DNA of 64,000 bases, from NCBI GenBank assembly GCA_965250215.1, contig CBDFNN010000004.1, positions 2,232,001-2,296,000 on the forward strand, given 5' to 3'. The translations under genes and the position numbers were made by a program. This DNA is from CBDFNN01 sp965250215. GTDB lineage: Bacteria; Bacteroidota; Rhodothermia; Rhodothermales; DATKEJ01. Below, piece by piece: positions 8,775 through 17,736 of this stretch (its first letter is position 1; each line of letters opens with the position of its first letter). The notes under the pieces were generated by a model. The model had not been told where the DNA came from and did not search any database. It worked only from the letters and a program-made list of their open reading frames with translations.

Positions 8775-9368
8775 CTATCCTCCGTATCTGGAGGGGATAG
8801 GTTGGTCAGCGCGCTCGCTATCCCAAAAGACGGAAACGATCCACCAGCGTGACCCATCGTTCATTATTTGGATACTATTAATGCCTCTTTGGAAAGGTTT
8901 GAGGTCTGCAGGATTGCTTCTGCTTTCATAAGTCGAAAATATCTGGGTTACGGCGCCAAAGTTATCAGTCGCGCGATCCGTTTCGATCTCATAAAAGGCC
9001 TGAGGTCTTAGTCCTCCATTCCAAAAGCGGTCCATGAACACTGTCGGAGTCACGATCTGCATTTGATGGCCACCTGTTTGTCGATTTCTAAAGGTAGGAG
9101 CCAGTATGGCACCTTCAGCAAAAAGATTATGCCAACGTTCCAAATCTATTTGGACGTCTTTGGGACCTGAAATGACATCGTAAAGGGCGTGGACGATATT
9201 TTCTAGAGATGAAACGTCAGAGTTGCCATCAGTTTTCTCCATGGGCTTCTGGGCTTCTGGCGTGTCTTTACTCTTTTCTTTTAATACCTCATCCGTGCTT
9301 GGAAACTGGGCGAATAAGATTGACGGGGCGAGAGTGGCAGCAAATATTACTGTAAGTAGCTTTTTCAT
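8775..9368 (-). CDS. Secreted SnoaL/NTF2-like protein of unknown function
   Basis: A 197-residue protein with a signal peptide (MKKLLTVIFAATLAPSILFA, then Q). After a polar linker (about 25-60) comes a single domain whose pattern fits the SnoaL/NTF2-like cone fold: an opening helix (ENIVHALYDVIS), a WHNLFAEGA segment, and a closing strand pair (INSIQIMNDGSRWWIVSVFWD). Such domains bind small ligands or act as enzymes, but catalytic residues cannot be assigned. The ATG at 9368 is chosen over one at 9431 because it sits directly before the signal peptide. Convergent with the large repeat protein and divergent from recA. Confidence 0.75.
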   Translation of the reverse strand: MKKLLTVIFAATLAPSILFAQFPSTDEVLKEKSKDTPEAQKPMEKTDGNSDVSSLENIVHALYDVISGPKDVQIDLERWHNLFAEGAILAPTFRNRQTGGHQMQIVTPTVFMDRFWNGGLRPQAFYEIETDRATDNFGAVTQIFSTYESRSNPADLKPFQRGINSIQIMNDGSRWWIVSVFWDSERADQPIPSRYGG

Positions 9369-9723
9369 TGGCTGGAGTTTAGTTGTCCAATTGAAACCAA
9401 AAAGCGAAGGAAGGTTGCCAGTCGATCTCATTGGGATCCGAACTAAGAGAGATCCTGCGTAACTAAGTCATATGTAAACATATGTAATTTTCATATACCG
9501 GTACGCGGATTTTAGTTAATATCGATCAAGAAAAAGTTATGTCGGATGAGCATTCGTGTCTTTAACTAGAAAGCCGGAATGACTAATACTGTTAGTCCAG
9601 ATTGTAATCTTCTTTCTAGAAAATATGGACTATTAAGCTGCCAGCTTCCACAAGAATACACGGTACTGCATGAGGAAAGTATTGATATTCGATTTACAGA
9701 AAAGACCCCTAATAGATAATTAA
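9369..9723. other. Divergent intergenic region upstream of recA, rich in palindromes
   Basis: This 355-bp gap between a minus-strand gene and recA has no credible coding sequence. It holds a tandem decamer CATATGTAAA/CATATGTAAT (9469-9488) and three inverted repeats within 70 bp: GACTAA-TACTG-TTAGTC (9581-9597), TTTCTAGAAA (9613-9622) and AAGCTG-C-CAGCTT (9635-9647). It must contain the recA promoter. No Shine-Dalgarno sequence precedes the recA ATG; the bases before it are A/T-rich. Confidence 0.6.
9581..9597. promoter_or_regulatory. Candidate SOS (LexA-type) operator upstream of recA
   Basis: A perfect 6-bp inverted repeat, GACTAA and TTAGTC around TACTG, sits 127 bp before the recA start. 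recA is the standard LexA target, and LexA boxes are short palindromes whose sequence differs between phyla. The call rests on position and symmetry only. It matches neither the enterobacterial CTGT-N8-ACAG nor the Gram-positive GAAC-N4-GTTC form, and no lexA gene is in the window. Confidence 0.35.
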
Positions 9724-10821
9724 ATGGCAAAAGGACAAGAAACCGCTAAGTACAAAGCGCTAGACTTGGCGATGAAACAGATCGAAAAGAACTACGGCAA
9801 GGGTGCCATTATGAGACTTGGAGATGCGCCTTTAGTCAAGATGGACACCATTTCCACAGGTTCACTTGGTTTGGATTTTGCCCTTGGTGTTGGTGGTGTA
9901 CCGCGTGGAAGAATAATTGAGATCTATGGCCCTGAATCCTCGGGAAAGACCACATTGGCTACCCACATTATTGCTGAAGCTCAAAAGTTGGAAGGCATCT
10001 GCGCTTTCATCGACGCTGAGCATGCATTTGATGCTAGCTATGCAGCGAAACTGGGTGTCGACACGGAAAACTTAATCGTTTCCCAGCCGGACACGGGTGA
10101 GCAGGCGCTTGAAATCTGCGACACACTTGTGCGCAGTGGTGCGCTAGACATCGTTGTCATCGACTCCGTTGCTGCTCTAGTTCCTCGTGCAGAGATCGAG
10201 GGGGACATGGGAGACTCGCACATGGGATTGCAAGCTCGTCTTATGAGTCAGGCTCTTAGAAAGTTGACAGGCTCTATTAGTAAGACGAAGACCTGCTTGG
10301 TATTTATCAATCAGATTCGCCAGAAGATCGGCGTCATGTTTGGGAATCCAGAGACCACTTCTGGAGGAAACGCGCTCAAGTTCTACAGCTCTGTTCGCTT
10401 GGATATCCGAAGGATCGGAGCAATCAAAGACGGTACAGATGTAGTCGGCAACAGGACTAGGGTCAAAGTTGTAAAGAATAAAGTGGCGCCACCGTTTAAG
10501 AATGTTGAATTCGACATTATCTATGGAGAAGGCATCTCCTTGAATGGCGAGCTTATCGATTTTGCGCTTGAGTTCGATATCATGCAGAAGTCGGGTTCAT
10601 GGTTTTCCTATGGAGATATTCGAGTAGGTCAAGGAAGAGAAGCTGCAAAGCAATGGCTTATTGACAACGATGACCATAAGGCGAAAATCGTAGAAGGTGT
10701 CAAAATCCAGATGGGGATGATCGAGGGCGAGCCTGTTCCAGAGGAGCCGGAAGACCTAACAGAGGAAATCGCAGCAGAAGCTGAGTCTGTAAGTAACGGA
10801 CATGCTGAGGTCGTAGAATAG
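9724..10821 (+). CDS. recA: Recombinase RecA
   Basis: DNA strand-exchange ATPase for homologous recombination and SOS induction. At 365 residues it is typical. Walker A GPESSGKT is at 69-76, with the RecA signature stretch ALKFYSSVRLDIRR and L2 loop region NPETTSGGNALK. The C-terminal tail is acidic (EEPEDLTEEIAAEAE), as expected for self-regulation. The ATG at 9724 gives the standard MAKGQETAKYKAL start. A hairpin terminator follows at 10852. Upstream palindromes may be damage-response operators. It is separated from cinA by an accessory insertion. The assignment is secure. Confidence 0.99.
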   Translation: MAKGQETAKYKALDLAMKQIEKNYGKGAIMRLGDAPLVKMDTISTGSLGLDFALGVGGVPRGRIIEIYGPESSGKTTLATHIIAEAQKLEGICAFIDAEHAFDASYAAKLGVDTENLIVSQPDTGEQALEICDTLVRSGALDIVVIDSVAALVPRAEIEGDMGDSHMGLQARLMSQALRKLTGSISKTKTCLVFINQIRQKIGVMFGNPETTSGGNALKFYSSVRLDIRRIGAIKDGTDVVGNRTRVKVVKNKVAPPFKNVEFDIIYGEGISLNGELIDFALEFDIMQKSGSWFSYGDIRVGQGREAAKQWLIDNDDHKAKIVEGVKIQMGMIEGEPVPEEPEDLTEEIAAEAESVSNGHAEVVE

Positions 10822-10851
10822 ACTCAGATAGTCGTCCATATGCATTAAAAA

Positions 10852-10890
10852 AGGAGTCAGGGTCGAGAGATTTTGGCTCCTCTTATTTTA
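10852..10890 (+). terminator. Probable intrinsic terminator after recA
   Basis: AGGAGTCA (10852-10859) can pair with TGGCTCCT (10874-10881), giving an 8-bp stem with one G-U pair. A U-rich run CTTATTTTA follows. It lies 31 bp after the recA stop. The 14-nt loop and interrupted U-tract make it only moderately strong. Confidence 0.6.
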
Positions 10891-10937
10891 GAACCTTTCT
10901 GTTATCCACCTGATCGTCCTTAGTAGTATCTTTAGAA

Positions 10938-11798
10938 GTGCGCTACATCCTCTTCATACCACTTCTTCTTTGTCTTTTTGCGCCTTCATGCGAAAAAGAC
11001 AAATCTGATAAGCAATCAAAGCTCACAGACTCTCCCTACGACTTTAACCAACCCGATGAGATATTCGAGCTTCCGAAATCTCTTGAAGAGATATCTGGAC
11101 TCAGTTTTTTTGACGACTCTACACTGGTCGCTATAGAAGACGAAAAGGCCATTCTATATTTCATAGATGTAAAGACAGGAGAGTTAAAGAGGACTCAAAA
11201 ATGGGGTAAAAGAGGGGACTATGAGGATGTCCAGGTAATTGATGAGACTATTTGGATACTGCGCAGTGACGCAACACTATTCAGGCTTAAGTTGGACGAG
11301 AGCCAAGATATTAAATCTGTAAAGAGCTATGATACTTTTTTAGGCGCGTCCAACGATACAGAAGGACTTGCCTACTTGAAAGACAAACAACAACTGCTGA
11401 TAGCTTGCAAAGAGTCCCCGGGAAAAGGGCAGTCAAGGACATCTCGATCGGTGTACGCTTTTGACCTAAAAAAGAAGAAATTGTTGAAGACCCCGATTCT
11501 ATCAGTCGAGCTGGAAGACCTCGGTGGGATTATTGGCGCTGGCGCTTTCCATATTTCGACTTTTAAACCTTCCGCCCTACGTGTCAATCCACTTGACTCG
11601 CTTCTCTATATAGTCTCGTCTGGGAAAAAATCTTTGGTATCCTTCAGAGGCACATCAATAATAGCCATGTTTGACCTCCCCGGTGTTTATCATGAGCAAC
11701 CTGAGGGACTAGAATTTAATTCTCAGGGAGACATGTTTATTGCGAATGAGGGAAATGGTGGTCGTGCTCTTCTTTTGAGATATAATCGTAGAAAATAA
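10938..11798 (+). CDS. SdiA-regulated-family-like beta-propeller lipoprotein
   Basis: A 286-residue exported protein starting with GTG. The signal peptide MRYILFIPLLLCLFAPSC suggests lipidation at cysteine 18, although the lipobox (APSC) is not ideal. The body shows propeller-like blades, with phrases such as EISGLSFFDDSTLVAIEDE, NDTEGLAYL and EQPEGLEFNSQGDMFIANEG. These match the SdiA-regulated (PF06977) family of unknown function, many of which are Bacteroidota lipoproteins. A PycTM-type gene follows 56 bp downstream and may be co-transcribed. Function is unproven; a carbohydrate- or metabolite-binding propeller is the alternative reading. Confidence 0.7.
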   Translation: MRYILFIPLLLCLFAPSCEKDKSDKQSKLTDSPYDFNQPDEIFELPKSLEEISGLSFFDDSTLVAIEDEKAILYFIDVKTGELKRTQKWGKRGDYEDVQVIDETIWILRSDATLFRLKLDESQDIKSVKSYDTFLGASNDTEGLAYLKDKQQLLIACKESPGKGQSRTSRSVYAFDLKKKKLLKTPILSVELEDLGGIIGAGAFHISTFKPSALRVNPLDSLLYIVSSGKKSLVSFRGTSIIAMFDLPGVYHEQPEGLEFNSQGDMFIANEGNGGRALLLRYNRRK

Positions 11799-11854
11799 TC
11801 TTAGCTTTCTAGGAAGAATGTATCTTGAGCACCTCCTAACTATGAAATACAATT

Positions 11855-12478
11855 ATGACGGAAGCAGTAAAAGAATCGGGATCCAAGTCGACAGTTACTG
11901 AAAGTAACGGCAAGGGAAAGACTAAAAAGAAGAAGGCCCCCGCCATGTCTAAGGGGGTTGAGACTTTGTTCAAATCATCGTATCGGACTCATATAGATTT
12001 GAGTGCCCTGGCAGATGGAAAGGCGAACATGATGATAGGTATCAATGGTATTATTCTGTCGGCTATCCTTGCTTCTTTGGCTAGCAAACTTGACACGAAT
12101 GATTGGCTCCTCCTACCGTTTACTGCAATTCTTGCAACCTGTCTTGTCTCAATAGTTTTTGCTGTTTTGGCAGCTAGGCCTCGAGTACCAAAATCGAATG
12201 CTCAGCTAGCTGATTTCAAAAGTGGTAAATCAAACTTACTCTTTTTTGCCAATTTCACCCGTCTCTCAGAAACTGAGTTCGTCGATGAAATGATGGACAT
12301 GATCGAGAAAGACAAAGAGATATATAAAAATATGTCAAAGGACATTTATGGTCTCGGATCAGTCCTGACGAGGAAATTCGCTCTTTTGCGCAACTCGTAT
12401 ACCTGCTTCATGATTGGAATTGTCATCTCGACAGTTCTGTTTGTATTCATGGGGTACACGGCTCCTAAAGTTCTTTAA
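11855..12478 (+). CDS. PycTM-type (DUF5706) membrane protein, no cyclase alongside
   Basis: A 207-residue membrane protein. A lysine-rich N-terminus (about 20-27) is followed by ADGKANMMIGINGIILS (53-69), the signature of the Pycsar effector transmembrane family (PF18967/DUF5706). Membrane segments lie at about 58-78, 85-106 and 182-200, with a soluble loop between the second and third. Known PycTM effectors depolarise the membrane when a phage-triggered cyclase makes cUMP or cCMP. No nucleotide cyclase or HD-domain partner is encoded next to it: the neighbours are a propeller lipoprotein and an S9 peptidase. It may be an orphan effector or a family member with a housekeeping role. The family call is fairly firm, the defence role open. 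Confidence 0.75.
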   Translation: MTEAVKESGSKSTVTESNGKGKTKKKKAPAMSKGVETLFKSSYRTHIDLSALADGKANMMIGINGIILSAILASLASKLDTNDWLLLPFTAILATCLVSIVFAVLAARPRVPKSNAQLADFKSGKSNLLFFANFTRLSETEFVDEMMDMIEKDKEIYKNMSKDIYGLGSVLTRKFALLRNSYTCFMIGIVISTVLFVFMGYTAPKVL

Positions 12479-12565
12479 GCCATCGTCTCTTCATCTCGCT
12501 TTGTTTTTCTCTCCTGCCATCTCCGACTATAATTATTAATGGCGGAAATCAACTCTGAAAACCAT

Positions 12566-15355
12566 ATGGCCCGAGCTTTTATTGCTTTCATTTTCTTTCT
12601 TGTTTCATTCGACTCCGCTTGGTCCCAGAAGAAAGCCCTTGATCATGAGGTCTACGAATTCTGGAATCGGATAGAAGAAAGGTCTATTTCTCCTGATGGC
12701 GACTGGGTCAGTTATAGTCAGGCCCCTGAAGATCGTGATGGCGTTCTCCATGTCAAGTCTGCCGATGGATCCAAGTCCTATTCTTTTGCTAGAGGGGAAA
12801 AGTCGATGTTTTCGCCAAGCTCGGAGCACGTCATCTTTTTGATCAAACCGCCCAAAGATTCTGTAAAAGCGGCCAAGAAGAATAAAGATAAATCAAAAGA
12901 TGCTTTGCAAGATTCGCTACAAGTCCTGAATCTTGAGTCGGGGACCACTCGATCATTTGCGAATGTGATGTCATTTAAAATGCCGAAGGAAGAGGGAGCC
13001 TTTCTGGCTGTTCTTACAAAGGTAGAGCAGGAAGAGGATTCGACTTCAGCAGACTCCAAGTCAGAAGCCGATAAAGGAGATGAAAAGGAGCTCGGCAACA
13101 GTTTGGTCTTGATAGATTTGGCAAATGGATCAAGTCAGGAAATTGATGATGTTGTCCACTACGAATTTGCCGATGAAGGAGGAGTCATATCGTATTCCAA
13201 ATCAAGCAAGGATGGCCTTTCGGATGGCACTTATATGAAAAAGTCAGGCAACGAGGAGGAGTTCGTATTACAATCAGGGGAGGGAGAATATGAGGATTTG
13301 ACATTGAATAAATCCGGAAGTCTAATTGCTTTTCTATCAAATCTGGATAGCTTCGATACTGAGGAGCCGGAGTTTAAGCTATATTTTTGGAATGGCGTCG
13401 AAGAGGATTCGACGCGCGTTTTGGTTAACTTGGATAGTCAGGGTATCCCGGACGACTGGGCTCTGAGTGAAAATGGTGAATTGTCTTTCTCTGATGATGA
13501 GTCAAGGCTGTTTTTTAATACCGCCCCAAAAAGACCAAGTGAGGACGATGACGAGCCCGATAGCGATAGCGTAGATCTTGACGTATGGCATTGGCAAGAT
13601 CCACTGATTCAGCCAATGCAATTGGTTCAGCTTTCGGACGAAAAGAAAAGAAGCTATCAGGCGGTTGTCGATTTAGCCCGAGGAAAGGTCAATCAACTTG
13701 CAGATGAGTTAATTCCAAGTATAAATCTTGGTCCCGAGCAAAAGGGTGACTATGCGATCAGTAATACAAATATCCCATATCGGAAAGAGATCTCGTGGGA
13801 ATTCCCACGGCTCCATGATACCTACTTGGTGAACCTAAATACCGGAGGTAAAAAACTTGCTTTAAAAGAACTTCAGGACCAAGCTAGGCTGTCAACATCC
13901 GGAGATTATATCACGTGGTGGGACAGAAATGAACGAGCTTGGTTTTCACAATCGACTGAAGGCGGCTCGGCTATTAATCTAACGTCTGCGCTCGATGTTA
14001 ACTTTTACAATGAATTACATGATTGGCCCTATGAACCAGATTCCTATGGTGCAGCAGGGTGGACAAAAGACGATCGATTTGTTGTGTATGACAAATATGA
14101 TCTATGGGTCTTGGATCCTGCCGGGCAGGAAGATCCTCTTTCCCTAACAAACGGCGAAGGGAGACAGAATAATCTTCGCTATCGCTATCTGAAACTCGAT
14201 CCTGATGAAAAGACTATTGATCCCTTCACAGAATCGTATCTGTCCAGTTTTGACACGGAATCAAAAGCTTCAGGCTACGCGATAATTAAGCTTGATGGAA
14301 GGTCAACTCCAAAGAGTCTTCTGAATGCAGACAAGCGATTCTCGAGACCTCTTCGTTCAAAGAATGGACGCCGAATGCTCTTCACACAGGAGACCTTCGA
14401 GGAATTTCCAGACCTCTGGGTTAGCGATGATACCTTTGACGGAATCACCAGAATGAGTGATGCCAATCCTCAGCAATCTGAGTATTTGTGGGGTAGCTCA
14501 GAGCTAGTTAACTGGACATCAGCCGACGGGAAGAGTTTGAGTGGCATGCTTTACAAACCCGAAGGCTTCAATCCAAAAAAAAAGTATCCGATGATGGTCT
14601 ACTTCTACGAAAAGATGTCTGACAACTTGCATCAACATCGGGCACCTGCAAGTTCACGCTCCTCTATTAACTTCTCCTTTTATGTGAGCAGAGGTTACTT
14701 GTTATTCGTCCCAGACATCCCATACAGAGTTGGCTACCCTGGTGAAAGCGCAATGAATGCCGTGATCCCCGGGGTGACAAGTTTGGTAGATAAGGGATTT
14801 GTAGACTCGAATAGAATTGGTGTCCAGGGTCACAGCTGGGGTGGCTACCAGATTGCATATATGGTAACGGAAACCAACATTTTTCGAGCTGCTGAAGCAG
14901 GTGCTCCTGTTTCGAATATGACAAGTGCTTACGGTGGGATCAGATGGGGCAGTGGGATGAGTAGAGCTTTTCAGTACGAACGTACCCAAAGTAGACTGGG
15001 TGGATCGCTATGGGAAAAACCCCTTAGATACATCGACAACTCGCCAATATTCCAAGCTGATAAGATCGAGACCCCTCTTCTGATGATGCACAATGATGAT
15101 GACGGTAAAGTACCATGGTATCAAGGAATCGAACTCTTTGTGGCGATGCGACGCCTCGCAAAACCAGCTTGGATGCTAAATTATAACGGCGAAAAGCATG
15201 GATTGAACGAGTACAAGAATAAGAGAGATTGGGCTATTCGCATGCAACAGTATTTTGATCATTACCTTATGGATGCGCCTGAGCCGGAGTGGATGAAAAA
15301 TGGTATTCCAGCGACTCGTAAAGGAAAAACCTTAGGTCTGGACTTGGTGAAATAA
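12566..15355 (+). CDS. Secreted S9 (prolyl oligopeptidase family) serine peptidase
   Basis: A 929-residue exported peptidase. The signal peptide MARAFIAFIFFLVSFDSAWSQ argues for the ATG at 12566 rather than the in-frame ATG at 12539. A long N-terminal beta-propeller region (about 30-640) has an acidic, low-complexity insertion (about 150-190). The alpha/beta-hydrolase domain follows, with nucleophile motif GHSWGGY (serine near 757), an aspartate in NDDDGKVPW (near 843) and histidine in GEKHGL (near 878). It probably degrades peptides in the periplasm or outside the cell for amino-acid supply. It is larger than classical DPP-IV and lacks the DW-YEEE motif of the paralogue at 18293. Confidence 0.9.
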   Translation: MARAFIAFIFFLVSFDSAWSQKKALDHEVYEFWNRIEERSISPDGDWVSYSQAPEDRDGVLHVKSADGSKSYSFARGEKSMFSPSSEHVIFLIKPPKDSVKAAKKNKDKSKDALQDSLQVLNLESGTTRSFANVMSFKMPKEEGAFLAVLTKVEQEEDSTSADSKSEADKGDEKELGNSLVLIDLANGSSQEIDDVVHYEFADEGGVISYSKSSKDGLSDGTYMKKSGNEEEFVLQSGEGEYEDLTLNKSGSLIAFLSNLDSFDTEEPEFKLYFWNGVEEDSTRVLVNLDSQGIPDDWALSENGELSFSDDESRLFFNTAPKRPSEDDDEPDSDSVDLDVWHWQDPLIQPMQLVQLSDEKKRSYQAVVDLARGKVNQLADELIPSINLGPEQKGDYAISNTNIPYRKEISWEFPRLHDTYLVNLNTGGKKLALKELQDQARLSTSGDYITWWDRNERAWFSQSTEGGSAINLTSALDVNFYNELHDWPYEPDSYGAAGWTKDDRFVVYDKYDLWVLDPAGQEDPLSLTNGEGRQNNLRYRYLKLDPDEKTIDPFTESYLSSFDTESKASGYAIIKLDGRSTPKSLLNADKRFSRPLRSKNGRRMLFTQETFEEFPDLWVSDDTFDGITRMSDANPQQSEYLWGSSELVNWTSADGKSLSGMLYKPEGFNPKKKYPMMVYFYEKMSDNLHQHRAPASSRSSINFSFYVSRGYLLFVPDIPYRVGYPGESAMNAVIPGVTSLVDKGFVDSNRIGVQGHSWGGYQIAYMVTETNIFRAAEAGAPVSNMTSAYGGIRWGSGMSRAFQYERTQSRLGGSLWEKPLRYIDNSPIFQADKIETPLLMMHNDDDGKVPWYQGIELFVAMRRLAKPAWMLNYNGEKHGLNEYKNKRDWAIRMQQYFDHYLMDAPEPEWMKNGIPATRKGKTLGLDLVK

Positions 15356-15411
15356 CGCTATACTAAATCGACTTGTGGTCGGAATAGTACTCGTAAATAT
15401 TATGCTGCAAG

Positions 15412-16887
15412 GTGAATAGGGAAGACTACTTCAAGAAATATCGAGACAATGTAATCGGCATTGATCAAGAATTTGACACACCATTTGGGAAGAAAAAAAT
15501 AGTCTATGCCGACTGGACGGCAAGCGGGCGTATGTACGGACCCATAGAGGACTTACTACGTGATGAGATAGCACCTTTCGTTGGGAATACCCATTCAGAA
15601 TCAACTGTAACAGGATGCTCGATGACCCTGGCTTACCGCGAAGCCAAGGAGACAATCAAGAGGCATGTCAACGCATCAGAAAAGGACATTTTAATTTCTT
15701 CCAATTCAGGGATGACCGGAGTTGTCAATAAACTCCAAAGGATTCTTGGCCTTCGACTCCACGAAAGCTACATGGAAAATTTGGAAATCGAGGAGTCGAA
15801 ACGCCCGATCGTGTTTGTGTCTCATATGGAGCATCACTCGAACCAAACTTCTTGGCTTGAGACTATCTGCGATGTTGAGATTATTCAGGCTTGTCCTGAT
15901 GGCAAGGTGGACCTCGACCATTTGAAAATACTTCTTGATCTTTACAGCCAGAGAGAGCGAAAAATTGCTGCTGTAACTTCGTGCTCAAATGTGACAGGAA
16001 TAATGACTCCTTATTATGAGATTTCGAAGCTCATGCATCAGCATGGAGGTTTGTGTTTTGTGGACTTCGCGTGTTCTGCCCCGTATATCAGCATCGACAT
16101 GCATCCAGAGGATGAGGAAGCAAAGTTAGATGCCATTTACTTCTCGCCGCATAAATTTTTAGGTGGACCGGCTAGCTCTGGGATTTTGATTTTCTGTCAG
16201 TCGCTTTACACGAACAAAATACCTGACAACCCAGGTGGCGGAACAGTCGATTGGACAAATCCTTGGGGAGAACACAAGTACCACGACGAAATTGAGGCCA
16301 GAGAAGACGGCGGCACTCCAGCCTTCCTCCAAACGATTCGTGCTGCTCTGTGCGTAAATCTCAAGGAAGAAATGTCACCAGAAATGATGCTTGCTCGAGA
16401 GGAGGAGATCATTTCCAATATTTGGGATAGACTGAAGGCAATTGACAATCTCCATGTCATGGCGGATCACATCAAAGAACGCCTATGCGTGATTTCATTC
16501 TACGTCGATGATTTACACTATAACCTTGCTGTCAAGCTTCTGAACGACAGATTTGGAATTCAAGTTAGAGGTGGATGCTCATGTGCTGGTACTTATGGAC
16601 ACTATCTTCTCGAAGTGTCCCGAGAGAAATCAAAGGCCATAACGGAGTCAATAAGCTGTGGTATTCTTTCTGAAAAGCCTGGATGGATAAGGATGTCTTT
16701 TCATCCCGTGTCCAGCGATGATGAGGTGCACTTCGTTCTGGATGCCCTCGAGGACTTGGCTCAAAATCATAAGTCTTGGGCAAGTGACTATCGCTATTTT
16801 GAGAGCAAGAATGAGTGGGTTCATTCGAATGGCGATACCCGGTCGATGGACATGGTCAATGAATGGTTTGATTTGTCTTTAGTCTAG
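15412..16887 (+). CDS. Class V aminotransferase-fold PLP enzyme (cysteine desulfurase-like)
   Basis: A 491-residue PLP-dependent enzyme. The PLP lysine lies in YFSPHKFLGG (lysine near 248), after the conserved VDFACSAPY aspartate region. A cysteine loop, GGCSCAGTYGHYLL (cysteines about 389 and 391), sits where SufS/NifS-type desulfurases carry their catalytic cysteine. It is longer than SufS (about 410), and no suf or isc genes are nearby, so a role in Fe-S assembly is uncertain. Related proteins are usually annotated only as aminotransferase class V. The start is GTG at 15412, since the upstream ATG runs into a stop. The sirtuin gene follows after 17 bp. Confidence 0.8.
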   Translation: MNREDYFKKYRDNVIGIDQEFDTPFGKKKIVYADWTASGRMYGPIEDLLRDEIAPFVGNTHSESTVTGCSMTLAYREAKETIKRHVNASEKDILISSNSGMTGVVNKLQRILGLRLHESYMENLEIEESKRPIVFVSHMEHHSNQTSWLETICDVEIIQACPDGKVDLDHLKILLDLYSQRERKIAAVTSCSNVTGIMTPYYEISKLMHQHGGLCFVDFACSAPYISIDMHPEDEEAKLDAIYFSPHKFLGGPASSGILIFCQSLYTNKIPDNPGGGTVDWTNPWGEHKYHDEIEAREDGGTPAFLQTIRAALCVNLKEEMSPEMMLAREEEIISNIWDRLKAIDNLHVMADHIKERLCVISFYVDDLHYNLAVKLLNDRFGIQVRGGCSCAGTYGHYLLEVSREKSKAITESISCGILSEKPGWIRMSFHPVSSDDEVHFVLDALEDLAQNHKSWASDYRYFESKNEWVHSNGDTRSMDMVNEWFDLSLV

Positions 16888-16904
16888 CACAAGGATTTAG
16901 CTCG

Positions 16905-17612
16905 ATGTTCAACTCTATCGTAATTCTCACCGGAGCTGGAATATCTGCCGAATCTGGAATCCAGACCTTCCGAGCCTCCGATGGATTGTGGCATGAACAC
17001 CGGATCGAGGATGTGGCTACCCCGGAAGCTTTTGATCGAGATCCCGATATGGTCCATCACTTTTACAATGTCCGGCGACAACAACTTTTGTCAGACGAGG
17101 TCAAAGAAAATTCAGCTCATCTGGCCCTTGCGGAATTGGAGTCGAAATTTTCAGGCAAATTCTTGTTGGTCACGCAAAATATCGACAACCTCCATGAGAG
17201 AGCTGGGAGTAAAAACCTCCTACATATGCATGGAGAACTCCTCAAGATGCGATGTCTTAACTGCGACGACGTTGAAGAGATTAGATCGGACCAAGGAAGG
17301 AAAAGCATTTGTTCTAGCTGTCGAGAACACGATGTTCTTAGACCCCATATCGTTTGGTTTGGAGAAATGCCGATGTATATGGAGACTATTAGCACAGCCC
17401 TATCTCAGTGTGATCTTTTCATTTCGATAGGCACATCTGGAAATGTGTACCCCGCTGCTGGATTTGTGCAGATTGCCAATCAGGCAGGTGCGCAAACACT
17501 GGAACTGAATCTGGAGCCTTCGAGTCAAGGCTCATCCTTTGGACGGGCTAGCTATGGAAAAGCAACGGAGATTGTACCACGTTTCGTAGTGGATTTATTT
17601 TCTAATTCCTAG
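16905..17612 (+). CDS. cobB: NAD-dependent protein deacylase, class III sirtuin
   Basis: Cytoplasmic Sir2 enzyme that removes acyl groups from lysines using NAD+. In its 235 residues it has the NAD-binding GAGISAESGI (10-19), QNID (91-94) and catalytic histidine 109 in HMHG. A zinc site is formed by cysteines 117, 120, 136 and 139. The pair tyrosine 54 and arginine 57 (FYNVRR) is the class III signature that binds negatively charged acyl groups, so desuccinylase or demalonylase activity is likely. It probably shares a transcript with the preceding PLP enzyme. cinA, elsewhere in the window, also touches NAD metabolism, but no link is shown. Confidence 0.93.
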   Translation: MFNSIVILTGAGISAESGIQTFRASDGLWHEHRIEDVATPEAFDRDPDMVHHFYNVRRQQLLSDEVKENSAHLALAELESKFSGKFLLVTQNIDNLHERAGSKNLLHMHGELLKMRCLNCDDVEEIRSDQGRKSICSSCREHDVLRPHIVWFGEMPMYMETISTALSQCDLFISIGTSGNVYPAAGFVQIANQAGAQTLELNLEPSSQGSSFGRASYGKATEIVPRFVVDLFSNS

Positions 17613-17736
17613 ATAAATATTGTTCGTTGTGGGCGATCAATACTCCTAGATCGCAATGACCAAGGATGGAAGGCGTGGCATTATCCTGACGAGAATCAGT
17701 GGAACCGAAATAATCTAGCAATAGTTTGAAAAGTAC

